Under the pieces are notes generated by a model. That model was not told where the DNA came from. It ran no database searches and was given only the letters and a program-made list of their open reading frames with translations. DNA of 64,000 nt from Terribacillus saccharophilus (lineage in GTDB: Bacteria; Bacillota; Bacilli; Bacillales; Amphibacillaceae): contig FOCD01000001.1 of NCBI GenBank assembly GCA_900110015.1, positions 930,001-994,000 of the forward strand. Direction: 5' to 3'. The position numbers and the translations under genes were made by a program. Of the stretch, positions 1 through 8,002 are shown piece after piece (position 1 is the first letter of the stretch; each line of letters begins with the position of its first letter).

Positions 1-624
1 ATCTTTTTGCGTTTTCTCTTCCTGACCGATTAGCCCAAAGCGCAGTTCCATGATCTGCTTTTCTCTGTCATTAAGCTGTTCCAATGCTCTTTTTAATAAA
101 TTCTTATCTACATTTTTCTCGATATCCTTCGTAATGATATCATCATCTGTTCCTAGAACATCTGATAAAAGCAGTTCATTGCCATCCCAATCAATATTGA
201 GCGGTTCATCAAAACTAATTTCTGATTTTAGTTTGCTATTACGGCGTAAATACATGAGGATTTCATTTTCGATACAGCGGGAAGCGTATGTTGCAAGCTT
301 GATTTTTTTCTCTGGATTGAATGTGTTCACTGCTTTGATCAAACCAATTGTTCCAATACTAATCAAATCTTCGATATTGATACCAGTATTTTCGAATTTC
401 CTTGCAATATATACCACTAGACGCAGATTGCGCTCGATGAGCATCGCCCTTGCCGATTTATCACCTGTAGGCAGAAGTTGGAGCAATTTGAACTCCTCTT
501 CTTTCGATAATGGGGGTGGCAGGGCCTCGCTACCACCGATATAGTAGATTTCCTTTCGCTTGATTTTAAGCTTGACGAGAATTTTATACCACCATATTTT
601 CAGCTTCCATGTTTTCATTCCCAT
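1..624 (-). CDS. sigE: RNA polymerase sporulation sigma factor SigE precursor (3' end cut by window edge)
   Basis: Mother-cell sigma factor of endospore formation, made as inactive pro-sigma-E and cleaved by SpoIIGA. The visible 208 codons read in frame to position 1, so the C-terminal part (region 4.2) lies outside the window. The start ATG at 624 follows a GGGAG SD. The N-terminus is a basic, aromatic pro-sequence, and the junction residues [12 protein letters not shown] match the family's processing site near residues 27-29. Region 2 follows with [17 protein letters not shown] and [18 protein letters not shown]. The gene starts 17 bp after spoIIGA, so the two form the classical spoIIG operon. 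Identification is secure; only completeness is limited. Confidence 0.97.
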   Translation of the reverse strand, partial: MGMKTWKLKIWWYKILVKLKIKRKEIYYIGGSEALPPPLSKEEEFKLLQLLPTGDKSARAMLIERNLRLVVYIARKFENTGINIEDLISIGTIGLIKAVNTFNPEKKIKLATYASRCIENEILMYLRRNSKLKSEISFDEPLNIDWDGNELLLSDVLGTDDDIITKDIEKNVDKNLLKRALEQLNDREKQIMELRFGLIGQEEKTQKD

Positions 625-641
625 GTTTATCTCCCTTCTCC

Positions 642-1562
642 TTAGCCCGCTTGCGTGCTGGCATCGTGTACAAGTGACGGATGTAGCAGACAGTGATAAC
701 GGTGATCTGCGGTAAGATTGCCGAATTGGATTCCAATCCAGACCCGGTCCGTTTCAATCGGGCTTTGATCCATTTCAATCAGGATGCTATCCGGCTTTAA
801 AACCAACATTAGAGCACCTTCCCCATTCACACCCTGATACGGAACGACAGAAAATTCATATGGCCAATCCTCAGGCAGTAAATCCAAATCCAAATTGTCG
901 TTTGCTTCGGCTAACAGCTGCCAATCTTCTTCAGTGAACCAGTTTCGTAAAAAAAGTTGATCACAGATTACGACAGGCCGCTTCGTCAGCGGATCAGACA
1001 GGTGATTCCCGCTATCGATGAAGCCGTCTGTTTTATGTGAAATGCCATTGATGCTCACTTGAACGGTGTGCAGCTGATCATAACGGAATTGTTCAAAGCG
1101 CTGCTTGTCCATTCTGCTTTTTGTAAAGTACAAAGCAATCGGAAACATGATGGCTACGAAAAGCCAGCTGACGTGATCACCATATCCTGTGCTTACAGTC
1201 AAGAATGAAGCAGGAGTGAATGCAGCTTGGGTCTGCAGCATATAATGGATGGCGAACAGACTGCCTCCTGCTGCGAAGGTAATAAAATAAAATAACAGCA
1301 GCATTTTAAGAAAACGGGTGACAGACCGGAATCCGAAAGCAGTCCAGATGATTAGCAAGGAAAAAAGTAATTTCCCTACCGGGTGGGCCAGAAAGCTGTC
1401 TGGAAAATAGACTGTTACTGGAACAATGAGTGAAGCAACAACGGCGCCTGCAAATATACGAAGCTTGGGTACTTGCAACCTTGCAATTGCTTGCGTGCAT
1501 AATAACAGCAGCCAGTCCAAAAAAAGATTGAGTGTCCAGACTGCATCCAGATAGATTGTCAC
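642..1562 (-). CDS. spoIIGA: Sporulation sigma-E processing aspartic peptidase SpoIIGA
   Basis: Membrane-bound protease that cleaves pro-sigma-E after asymmetric septation. The 306-residue protein has about five hydrophobic segments in the first 150 residues and a soluble C-terminal protease domain. The active-site motif [11 protein letters not shown] places the catalytic aspartate at residue 183, the same number as in B. subtilis. The start is GTG at 1562, with an AGGGG SD about 9 nt upstream and a stronger AAAGGAG further out. It lies directly upstream of sigE. A promoter with a long spacer lies at 1598-1630. Nothing appears truncated. Confidence 0.96.
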   Translation of the reverse strand: MTIYLDAVWTLNLFLDWLLLLCTQAIARLQVPKLRIFAGAVVASLIVPVTVYFPDSFLAHPVGKLLFSLLIIWTAFGFRSVTRFLKMLLLFYFITFAAGGSLFAIHYMLQTQAAFTPASFLTVSTGYGDHVSWLFVAIMFPIALYFTKSRMDKQRFEQFRYDQLHTVQVSINGISHKTDGFIDSGNHLSDPLTKRPVVICDQLFLRNWFTEEDWQLLAEANDNLDLDLLPEDWPYEFSVVPYQGVNGEGALMLVLKPDSILIEMDQSPIETDRVWIGIQFGNLTADHRYHCLLHPSLVHDASTQAG

Positions 1563-1597
1563 GTCAGCTAACCCCTTCTCCTTTAATAGATGAAGCT

Positions 1598-1630
1598 AGT
1601 ATAACGGAGAGTAGATTCAAATGCTGTCAG
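1598..1630 (-). promoter_or_regulatory. Candidate spoIIG promoter with long spacer
   Basis: On the minus strand CTGACA (1630-1625) and TATACT (1603-1598) are separated by 21 nt, too long for an ordinary sigma-A promoter. The B. subtilis spoIIG promoter is known for a similarly over-long spacer and depends on Spo0A. I see no clean 0A box upstream, only a degenerate AGGCGGAAAA around 1665-1675. The assignment rests on the unusual geometry plus position. Confidence 0.5.
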
Positions 1631-1697
1631 TTTATGCACGCAGCAGCGCACTATTTTTATGTATTTTCCGCCTAATTTGTCTAACATTTCTTGGCAT

Positions 1698-1734
1698 AAA
1701 AAAAAGGATAGCATCATAGGATGCTATCCTTTTT
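1698..1734 (-). terminator. Rho-independent terminator of ftsZ
   Basis: An 11-bp stem (AGGATAGCATC and its complement) with a 4-nt loop is followed on the minus strand by a run of eight or more T. It starts just after the ftsZ stop codon and separates ftsAZ from spoIIGA-sigE. Confidence 0.9.
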
Positions 1735-1736
1735 AC

Positions 1737-2906
1737 TTATTTTCTGCGGTTGCGATTGCGTAGGAATGTCGGGATATCCAATGTATCCTCTTCCTGCTTA
1801 CGCGGCTGTTGCTGCTGTGGAGATGGTGTTTCTCGGCGCAGTTCTTCCCGCTCTCTTCTTCTTTCAGAAGTTGCTGGCTGCTGCGGCTCCCGAGTTTCCT
1901 TCTCTACCGGACGTGCTTTCGGACGAGGAGCATTCATAGCTTGCTGGATTTGAGCTTCATCGAAACCTGTCGCAATGACAGTCACGACGATTTCATCTTT
2001 CAAATCTTCATTGATAACTGAACCGAAGATTACGTTCACTTCCTGGTCAGCTGCACTCGTTACGATATCAGCCGCTTCCTGTACTTCATACAGGCTTAGG
2101 TTTGTGCCCCCGGAGATATTCATAAGAACACCGTGTGCTCCATCAATAGAAGTCTCTAATAACGGAGAACTGATAGCTTTCTTCGCAGCCTCAGTTGCGC
2201 GGTTTTCACCAGTTGCAATACCGATACCCATTAGTGCTGATCCTTTATCTGCCATGATCGTTTTCACGTCGGCAAAATCGACGTTGATCAAACCAGGAAC
2301 AGCAATTAATTCGGAAATACCTTGTACACCTTGACGAAGGACATTATCTGCTTCACGGAATGCCTCAAGCATCGGTGTGTTTTTATCAACAATTTCAAGC
2401 AAGCGGTCATTCGGGATAACGATAAGTGTATCTACGCTGCCCTTTAACGCATCTGTTCCAGCTAGAGCCTGTGTTTGACGTTTACGCCCTTCGAAAGAGA
2501 AAGGACGTGTAACGATTCCGACTGTTAGAGCGCCAAGCTCTTTGGCAATCTGTGCAATAACTGGTGCAGCACCTGTACCAGTTCCGCCGCCCATACCTGC
2601 TGTAACGAATACCATGTCAGCTCCTTGAAGAACTTCCTGGATTTGTTCTTTGCTTTCTTCTGCTGCTTTGCGACCTACTTCCGGGTTGGCACCAGCACCA
2701 AGTCCGCGAGTTAGTTTCGCACCAATTTGCATTTTAACATCTGCTTTAGATAGATTCAGTGCCTGTGAATCAGTATTCACTGCAATGAAGTCCACGCCTT
2801 GGACGCCATGTTCGATCATTCGGTTGACGGCGTTGCTTCCGCCTCCGCCGACGCCGATGACTTTTATTGTCGCTAATGTTTCCATATTTGTGTCAAACTC
2901 TAACAT
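1737..2906 (-). CDS. ftsZ: Cell division protein FtsZ
   Basis: Tubulin-like GTPase that polymerises into the division ring. The 389-residue protein has the N-terminal [11 protein letters not shown] nucleotide-binding loop, the tubulin signature [13 protein letters not shown] near residue 105 and the T7 catalytic loop NVDFADV near residue 207. A proline- and glutamine-rich linker from about residue 320 leads to the conserved C-terminal peptide [16 protein letters not shown], the docking site for FtsA, SepF and EzrA in relatives. The start ATG at 2906 follows AGGAGG. It is the distal gene of an ftsA-ftsZ pair and is closed by a strong terminator. Confidence 0.99.
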   Translation of the reverse strand: MLEFDTNMETLATIKVIGVGGGGSNAVNRMIEHGVQGVDFIAVNTDSQALNLSKADVKMQIGAKLTRGLGAGANPEVGRKAAEESKEQIQEVLQGADMVFVTAGMGGGTGTGAAPVIAQIAKELGALTVGIVTRPFSFEGRKRQTQALAGTDALKGSVDTLIVIPNDRLLEIVDKNTPMLEAFREADNVLRQGVQGISELIAVPGLINVDFADVKTIMADKGSALMGIGIATGENRATEAAKKAISSPLLETSIDGAHGVLMNISGGTNLSLYEVQEAADIVTSAADQEVNVIFGSVINEDLKDEIVVTVIATGFDEAQIQQAMNAPRPKARPVEKETREPQQPATSERRREREELRRETPSPQQQQPRKQEEDTLDIPTFLRNRNRRK

Positions 2907-2964
2907 CTTAACGTCCTCCTATTTACAAACCGTCTTTCCCTTTAATCGAGCTGACGTGTCTGTC

Positions 2965-4248
2965 TTAATCGAAAAAGTACTTGAACAGGTTAGCAATACC
3001 TGATTCTTTCTTTTTTTCTTCGCCTTTTTTCTTTTCTGATTTAGCAGGCTTCGCCGGTCTTCTTTCCGGCTCATCGAAGTCTCCCTCTGTTACAGCAGAG
3101 AAGATCTCCTTCCCTTGTATTCTCGCATTCCGATAGGCAAATTGCAAGATTCCAACGGCGCTTGTAAACTGCGGTTCCCGCACTCCTAAGTAATCCGGGA
3201 TTGCTAGTCTTACATTCGCTTGGAAGCAGTCTTGAGCCAGTTCAAGCATACCTGGCATCATGGATGTTCCTCCAGTGAGGACATAGCCGCCCGGGAGTTC
3301 CGGGAATCCCATGCGTTTGATTTCATTGTCGGCGTATGCAAATATCTCCTCAACACGGGCTTCTACAATATCCGCGACATCAAGCTGGGAGAAGTTTTGT
3401 TTCTTGTTGCTGCCGATAATCGACGCTTCGAAAGTCTCTTCCTCCCTGGCATCATCGTAGAAAGCGTGTCCATATCCAATTTTGATTTCTTCCGCTTGTT
3501 CAGAGGAAGTCTTCAGCCCGATAGATATATCTTTGCTAATATTTTCGCCGCCAAGAGGAACGACACTAGTCGCCATTAGCTGGTCATTGCCAAACACAGA
3601 GACAGTCGTATTGCCTCCGCCGATGTCGATCAATCCGACACCAAGGTTCTTTTCATCCTCTGAAAGGGCGACAGCCCCTGCAGCCAATGGCTGCAGACAT
3701 ATATCCATCACTTCTAAGTTGGCTTTTTCTACGCATTTCAATAGATTATGTAAGACTGTGCGGGAACAAGTAATAATTGTCCCTTCCATTTCTAATCGTA
3801 CACCGATCATGCCACGAGGGTCATTGATACCGTCCAATCCATCTACGATGAACTGTTTTGGAACCACATCGACTATCTCACGTTCAGGCGGGATGGACAC
3901 AACCTGTGCCGCATCAAGTACACGTGCAATATCCTCATCGTCTATCTCTCTGGTTTCACTGGATACAGCCACCACACCATGACATGGATGCAGTTGAATC
4001 TGATTACCATTAACACCGACGACTACACGTTCGATTTGCATGCCGACCATCCGCTCTGCTTGTTCAACAGCAGTACGAATTGATTGGACAGTTTGATCGA
4101 TATCGACGATGGCGCCTTTTTTCAGGCCTTTCGATTTTGCCGTACCGACACCGATTATGTTAAGGGAATCCTGGAACACTTCCCCTATAATCACTTTAAT
4201 ATTTGATGTTCCTACATCTAAGCTGACTAAAATTTCACTGTTGTTCAC
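2965..4248 (-). CDS. ftsA: Cell division protein FtsA
   Basis: Actin-like ATPase that anchors FtsZ to the membrane. The 427-residue protein shows the phosphate-1 motif VSLDVGTSNIKV at its N-terminus, GLIDIGGGNTTVSVF near the middle and YVLTGGTSMMPGM near residue 315. The lysine-rich tail ends in a short amphipathic helix (IANLFKYFFD) that fits the membrane-targeting sequence. The best start is GTG at 4248, eight nt after AGGAGG. A GTG nine bases upstream overlaps the SD itself and is unlikely. A TATAAT extended -10 lies about 100 bp upstream. Confidence 0.98.
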   Translation of the reverse strand: MNNSEILVSLDVGTSNIKVIIGEVFQDSLNIIGVGTAKSKGLKKGAIVDIDQTVQSIRTAVEQAERMVGMQIERVVVGVNGNQIQLHPCHGVVAVSSETREIDDEDIARVLDAAQVVSIPPEREIVDVVPKQFIVDGLDGINDPRGMIGVRLEMEGTIITCSRTVLHNLLKCVEKANLEVMDICLQPLAAGAVALSEDEKNLGVGLIDIGGGNTTVSVFGNDQLMATSVVPLGGENISKDISIGLKTSSEQAEEIKIGYGHAFYDDAREEETFEASIIGSNKKQNFSQLDVADIVEARVEEIFAYADNEIKRMGFPELPGGYVLTGGTSMMPGMLELAQDCFQANVRLAIPDYLGVREPQFTSAVGILQFAYRNARIQGKEIFSAVTEGDFDEPERRPAKPAKSEKKKGEEKKKESGIANLFKYFFD

Positions 4249-4340
4249 GTAAGGCACCTCCTAATCCTAGAGACATGTCGCCCAGCATTGTTTTTACATT
4301 TTTCATTTCATAAATTAACCTTAGTATTGAGACACGCATA

Positions 4341-4349
4341 ATTATAACA
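4341..4349 (-). promoter_or_regulatory. Extended -10 promoter element upstream of ftsA
   Basis: TGTTATAAT on the minus strand is a consensus -10 hexamer with the TGn extension. No good -35 is visible at 16-18 nt. It lies 93 bp before the ftsA start and would drive ftsAZ. B. subtilis ftsA also has a sigma-H promoter; I could not recognise a convincing one here. Confidence 0.5.
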
Positions 4350-4482
4350 AATTTCACGAGAATTTTTGCCTAAAAAGCGACATTCTGTAAGAATTTAGCC
4401 TAATATACTCGTATTTGATTCGACTATACCGCATATAGACCGTTTATTCTACATAAACTGACAAAATACCATGAATTTCTGC

Positions 4483-5265
4483 TTATTGGCCTTCTTCTTG
4501 CTCGCTTTCTTCTTTTTCCTTCTCGGCAGGCTCGAAATAGGTACCAACTCCCATATGGAGTACACCATCGACTTCTGGGTCAAGCTGCGCCGCAATACTA
4601 GGATACGCCTCCATGTTTGTGGCGAAGGTGCGGATCGTTCCTTGTACTTCCCTGCCATCGTTCATGAATAATTGAATGACGAATTGATTGTCTTCTGTCG
4701 GCTTATAATGTATCTCAGATATGAGACCGGTTATAGAAGCTGGCAGCTGGCCAAGCTCTTCTGCCATTTCTTTTAGATACTTATCATCAGAAAAACCATA
4801 GAGTGTCGGGGCATCCGAGTTTGGCTGATCCCATTTCTTCTCAGAAATACTGCCATTGGTAAGCAGCGCGCGATAACTATCATCCTGCTGCAAATACCCT
4901 ACTCTCCCAAGCTCCGTCACTTTGATCGTGACAGTGGCAGGAAAGCCTCGGCTTATTGATACCTTTTCTACTTCTTCATTTTCTTCTATCCGCTTAATTG
5001 CTTCGTCCTTATCAATTCGCCACATATTATCTGAAGTAGTCAGTCCGCTGCTTTGAATAATAGTTTCTTTAGGCAGAAATTCATTTCCTTCCACTTCAAG
5101 ACGGTGAATATTGCTTAATGGCGATTGCAAGTACACAATGATGAAGATTAGTACGAAGAAAATAGACAAGTAGAATACAAGTCGTCTATTCGCTTTTTTC
5201 TTTCTCGCTTGTTTTAATTTCGGGATACGGTCTTCGATGGAAACAATTTTCTTTTTTTCGCTCAT
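4483..5265 (-). CDS. divIB: Cell division protein DivIB (FtsQ family)
   Basis: Bitopic divisome protein that forms a complex with FtsL and DivIC outside the membrane. The 260-residue protein has a lysine- and arginine-rich cytoplasmic tail, one membrane segment (about residues 28-46) and an extracellular POTRA domain starting at SNIHRLEVEGNEFLPKE. The C-terminus is strongly acidic with glutamate runs. The start ATG at 5265 follows an AAGAGGAA purine tract. In B. subtilis it follows murG and murB; here both are absent and it has its own -10 element at 5321-5329. Confidence 0.95.
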   Translation of the reverse strand: MSEKKKIVSIEDRIPKLKQARKKKANRRLVFYLSIFFVLIFIIVYLQSPLSNIHRLEVEGNEFLPKETIIQSSGLTTSDNMWRIDKDEAIKRIEENEEVEKVSISRGFPATVTIKVTELGRVGYLQQDDSYRALLTNGSISEKKWDQPNSDAPTLYGFSDDKYLKEMAEELGQLPASITGLISEIHYKPTEDNQFVIQLFMNDGREVQGTIRTFATNMEAYPSIAAQLDPEVDGVLHMGVGTYFEPAEKEKEESEQEEGQ

Positions 5266-5320
5266 TTCCTCTTCTTCCTATGCTGTACAGTCGAAAAACT
5301 GCTTGTATTGTAATTATAAA

Positions 5321-5329
5321 ATTATAACA
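5321..5329 (-). promoter_or_regulatory. Extended -10 promoter element upstream of divIB
   Basis: TGTTATAAT on the minus strand, 56 bp before the divIB ATG, gives a consensus -10 with TGn extension. The -35 region is poor. It agrees with divIB being cut off from the upstream wall-synthesis genes by a 612-bp gap. Confidence 0.45.
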
Positions 5330-5692
5330 CATTCATTTAGCGGAAAGAGTCAGTAACCAACAAATTGTAAATAATCCGCTTTTTAAAAAGGTTTCTTTAC
5401 CTAATTACATAAGAAGCCGCAAATTTCCTTCTTCAATGGGTCAAGAAATGAAAACTTCTTTTTCTTTCATTCTGTCTCTGCTATTCTTCTCTCCCATTCT
5501 ACCATTACATTCGTACTAATGTGCTTTGTTTTGTCGGTCAACCACTGTTTTTTATATCGGTAAAAATATCCAGATCTTCTCTCTGCCAAATCCAAATACG
5601 TACAGATCGGACTTAGAATGGGATGAGGCAGAGTGTGTTACGCGTTATGTACATGTGTTAACAAGGGCTTAACCTGGAGAATTATAGTACAG

Positions 5693-5723
5693 AAAAAAGA
5701 AACCTCCTATCAAGAGGTTTCTT
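5693..5723 (-). terminator. Terminator-like hairpin downstream of ssuE
   Basis: GAAACCTC and GAGGTTTC form an 8-bp stem, extended by two A-T pairs, with a 7-nt loop. The minus strand continues with TTTTTT. It would end a transcript that runs about 155 nt past the ssuE stop codon. Confidence 0.7.
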
Positions 5724-5877
5724 CCCTCAAATCGTTCAAGATACCTGATAGATCTGTTTTAAAAGTATTCCACAGGAGGACTCTTGGAAAGCTTGATTAT
5801 ATTACCCGCTTTAGCAACCAGCTAAACCCAATTAACCAAATTTATATCTAACCACCTGCATTTCCTATTAGCCACCT

Positions 5878-6429
5878 TTACTTTACAGCGCTGACAGGAT
5901 GATTTCGGCGTATTGCCTCAACAAGCTGATTCGTCTGCGTTTTAATTCTTACACCAGTTTCTTCGTCTGCAACTGGCTGATCGGGGTTCTCCTTATTTAT
6001 ATGATGGTCGCACAAATACACTCCCTGCAAAGACTCTCCCTTTAGATTTGCAATCAGGGGTTTTAACGCATAATCTATCGCTAGCAAATGCGCAGGGCTT
6101 CCGCCAGTCATGATTGGAAGTACCGGTGTATTCTTAAACGCGTTCTGAGGCAATAAATCTAGTAAAGCTTTTAATACGCCGGTATAAGCTGCTTTGTATA
6201 CAGGAGAAGCAACAATTAATCCTTTGGCACTGCTGACAGCTTTACCTGCTTCCACAATTGCAGGACTGTCGAACCTCGCATAAATCAAATCCTCAGGCGC
6301 AAAATCGGTAACACTAATTTCCTTAACGGTTAAGCCTTGATCCGCAGCCAGTTTCCCGGCGAAGTTAGCTGCCAGCTGCGACCTAGAATGTTTGGATGGA
6401 CTTCCTGAAAGAATAATTATGTCTGTCAA
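5878..6429 (-). CDS. ssuE: NADPH-dependent FMN reductase, SsuE type
   Basis: Flavin reductase that supplies reduced FMN to a two-component sulfonate or sulfone monooxygenase. The 183-residue flavodoxin-like protein begins with the FMN loop ILSGSPSKHSRS and carries FAPEDLIYARFDSPA, SPVYKAAYTGVLKALLD and TGGSPAHLLAIDYALKPL, which closely follow E. coli SsuE as I remember it. The tyrosine in AIDYALKP matches the pi-helix tyrosine that marks SsuE. The start is TTG at 6429, 9 nt after AAAGGAG; the nearby ATG is out of frame. It is a single gene inside the cell-division cluster, behind a SAM riboswitch. No SsuD partner lies in the window. Confidence 0.88.
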   Translation of the reverse strand: MTDIIILSGSPSKHSRSQLAANFAGKLAADQGLTVKEISVTDFAPEDLIYARFDSPAIVEAGKAVSSAKGLIVASPVYKAAYTGVLKALLDLLPQNAFKNTPVLPIMTGGSPAHLLAIDYALKPLIANLKGESLQGVYLCDHHINKENPDQPVADEETGVRIKTQTNQLVEAIRRNHPVSAVK

Positions 6430-6470
6430 TTTGTCATTCTCCTTTTTTATGTAATAAAGTGATTAAACGA

Positions 6471-6504
6471 AAAAAGCTCTCTTTTCCGAAGAAAAGAGAG
6501 CTTG
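6471..6504 (-). terminator. Riboswitch expression-platform terminator
   Basis: On the minus strand AAGCTCTCTTTTC, loop TTCG and GAAAAGAGAGCTT form a long stem followed by TTTT. It lies between the SAM aptamer and the ssuE start, the usual place for the SAM-induced terminator. Confidence 0.92.
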
Positions 6505-6520
6505 GTATAATCGCCCGCAC

Positions 6521-6626
6521 CCTTATCTTCCAAGAATTTAATCTTGCTGGATTTAGCACCTTTCTGACATAGTCAGAGGTTGCTGAAGCTTCGTCGGGCC
6601 AGTCCCTCGGCTTCTCTTGATAAGAA
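6521..6626 (-). ncRNA. SAM-I riboswitch (S-box leader) controlling ssuE
   Basis: The minus strand shows the S-box core in order: P1 strand TTCTTATCAAGAG, then GAGGGACTGGCCCGA, AGCTTCAGCAACC, a variable hairpin, GGTGCTAAATCCAGCA, and the closing P1 strand GATAAG. These match the SAM-I consensus at nearly all invariant positions. The aptamer is followed by a terminator at 6471-6504 and then the ssuE SD. The family model is that SAM binding favours termination, so ssuE should be made when SAM or methionine is scarce. Its target is a reductase of sulfonate use rather than a methionine-pathway enzyme. Confidence 0.96.
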
Positions 6627-6645
6627 CTGTATGAAATTGTCTACA

Positions 6646-6674
6646 ATATTACGTGCCTTACATAAAAAAGTCAA
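6646..6674 (-). promoter_or_regulatory. Sigma-A promoter for the SAM riboswitch and ssuE
   Basis: TTGACT (6674-6669), a 17-nt spacer and TAATAT (6651-6646) lie on the minus strand about 20 bp before the aptamer. Transcription would begin near 6639, so the P1 helix comes close to the 5' end of the RNA. Confidence 0.85.
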
Positions 6675-6827
6675 TAACAATTATCTAAAAATTTTAAATA
6701 TGATGTTTTTTTCATGTTCAGCATGCTACTCATATGAGAATAGTCTGCTGTTCGATATTAATACGGCCTGGCCTCATTACATACCGTCTTAGGCGCCCAT
6801 CTAAAAATGCGACTTTCACAAAAGTTT

Positions 6828-7931
6828 TCAAAGCTTACTATACCTGCTGACATTCAATAGGATACCGACAGAGCTAAGCGTGAGTGTAAGAGAAGACCCA
6901 CCGTAGCTTAAAAATGGCAGCGTAATACCGGTAACTGGAATCAACCCTATAACAACACTGATATTTATCATGCATTGGATAGCGATCATACCGGTGATAC
7001 CTAATGCCAGCAGACTGCTGAAGCCATCAGGCGCCCGTAGTGCAACTTGGATGCCTCGCCACAGAAACAGAAGGAAGAGAAGCATAACACCTGCGCCGCC
7101 GATGAACCCGAGCTCCTCTGCTAGAATGGCAAAGATGAAATCCGTCTGCGGCTCTGGCAAGTAGAAGAATTTTTGCAGACTGTTGCCTAAGCCCAGTCCC
7201 ATTAATCCGCCAGGACCGATCGCATATAATGATTGTATGATCTGGAATCCTTCCCCTAAAGGGTCTTCCCACGGATCCAGAAAGGCTGTAATACGCTGAA
7301 TACGATATGGCGCAGACAAGATAAGCGCTGCGAAAGCACCTAGTCCTAAAATGCCCAGACCAACGAAGTGTGAGATTCTGGCTCCGCTCACTAAAATCAT
7401 CACCATACAAGTAAGTACAAGTACCACACCAGTTCCAAGATCCGGCTGGAGCATGATCATACCAAAAGCTGTAAAAACGAGCAGGAGCGAAGGCAGAAAT
7501 CCTTGCTTCAAGGAAGTTATATATTTCTGCTTGGCCGAAAGATATACAGCTAAATAGATGATCAAGCCTAGCTTAGTAAATTCAGAAGGCTGGATACTGA
7601 AAGCCCCTACCCCAATCCAGCTTCTCGCACCACCGCGGACCAATCCGACGCCGGGAATCAAGACGGCAATGAGCAAAACAAAGCAAATCAAAAGTAAAAC
7701 CTTCGCATATTTTCGCCAAATCTCATAATGCAATCTGGAAATGACCAGCATAGCTCCTAAACCAACACCGGCGAACAATAGCTGCCGTTTGGCAAAAAAG
7801 AAGCTATCGTCAAATTTATATTCCGCCCATACAGCAGAAGCACTATACACCATGATGATACCGATTGTCAGCAGGCCACCGATAGAAAAGAGCAATAGCC
7901 AGTCCGTCTTCGGAAGATTAGATTTACGCAA
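6828..7931 (-). CDS. spoVE: Stage V sporulation protein E, SEDS glycosyltransferase
   Basis: SEDS-family peptidoglycan polymerase needed for spore cortex, working with the transpeptidase SpoVD. The protein has about ten membrane segments with VYSASAVWAEYKFDDSFFF, SWIGVGAFSIQPSEFTKL, FFYLPEPQTDFIFAILAEE and TLPFLSYGGSSL. These fit SpoVE better than FtsW, and a separate ftsW lies at 38545. I chose TTG at 7931, giving 367 residues, close to the 366 of B. subtilis; it follows AAGGAAATGGGG. An in-frame ATG at 7973 has no SD. A terminator-like hairpin covers the SD and its T-run ends at the start codon. Confidence 0.93.
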   Translation of the reverse strand: MRKSNLPKTDWLLLFSIGGLLTIGIIMVYSASAVWAEYKFDDSFFFAKRQLLFAGVGLGAMLVISRLHYEIWRKYAKVLLLICFVLLIAVLIPGVGLVRGGARSWIGVGAFSIQPSEFTKLGLIIYLAVYLSAKQKYITSLKQGFLPSLLLVFTAFGMIMLQPDLGTGVVLVLTCMVMILVSGARISHFVGLGILGLGAFAALILSAPYRIQRITAFLDPWEDPLGEGFQIIQSLYAIGPGGLMGLGLGNSLQKFFYLPEPQTDFIFAILAEELGFIGGAGVMLLFLLFLWRGIQVALRAPDGFSSLLALGITGMIAIQCMINISVVIGLIPVTGITLPFLSYGGSSLTLTLSSVGILLNVSRYSKL

Positions 7932-7933
7932 AG

Positions 7934-7967
7934 AAAAACCCCATTTCCTTGGATTGGAATTGGGGGT
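7934..7967 (-). promoter_or_regulatory. Terminator-like hairpin overlapping the spoVE ribosome-binding site
   Basis: Bases 7956-7967 pair with 7938-7948 around a 7-nt loop, with one bulge and one mismatch. The minus strand continues TTTTTCTTTG, whose last three bases are the spoVE start codon. The 3' arm holds the SD (AAGGAAATGGGG). It could end transcripts coming from murD, hide the SD, or both. Confidence 0.6.
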
Positions 7968-8002
7968 CCGCATGCAGCGAAGCGGCTGAGCAGGACAAGC
8001 CC

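Larger units (their letters stand above)
5266..5877. other. 612-bp non-coding gap where murG and murB are expected
   Basis: No ORF here has both a credible SD and coding character. The divIB -10 element lies at one end. A terminator-like hairpin (5693-5723) sits 155 bp beyond the ssuE stop, and the 150 nt between them are unassigned. I could not recognise remnants of murG or murB in any frame by eye. A small RNA or a decayed gene cannot be excluded. Confidence 0.6.

Noticed and set aside
5633-5851. 72-codon plus-strand frame in the murB/murG gap
   Set aside because: No SD, no coding character, and it runs through the terminator hairpin at 5693-5723.
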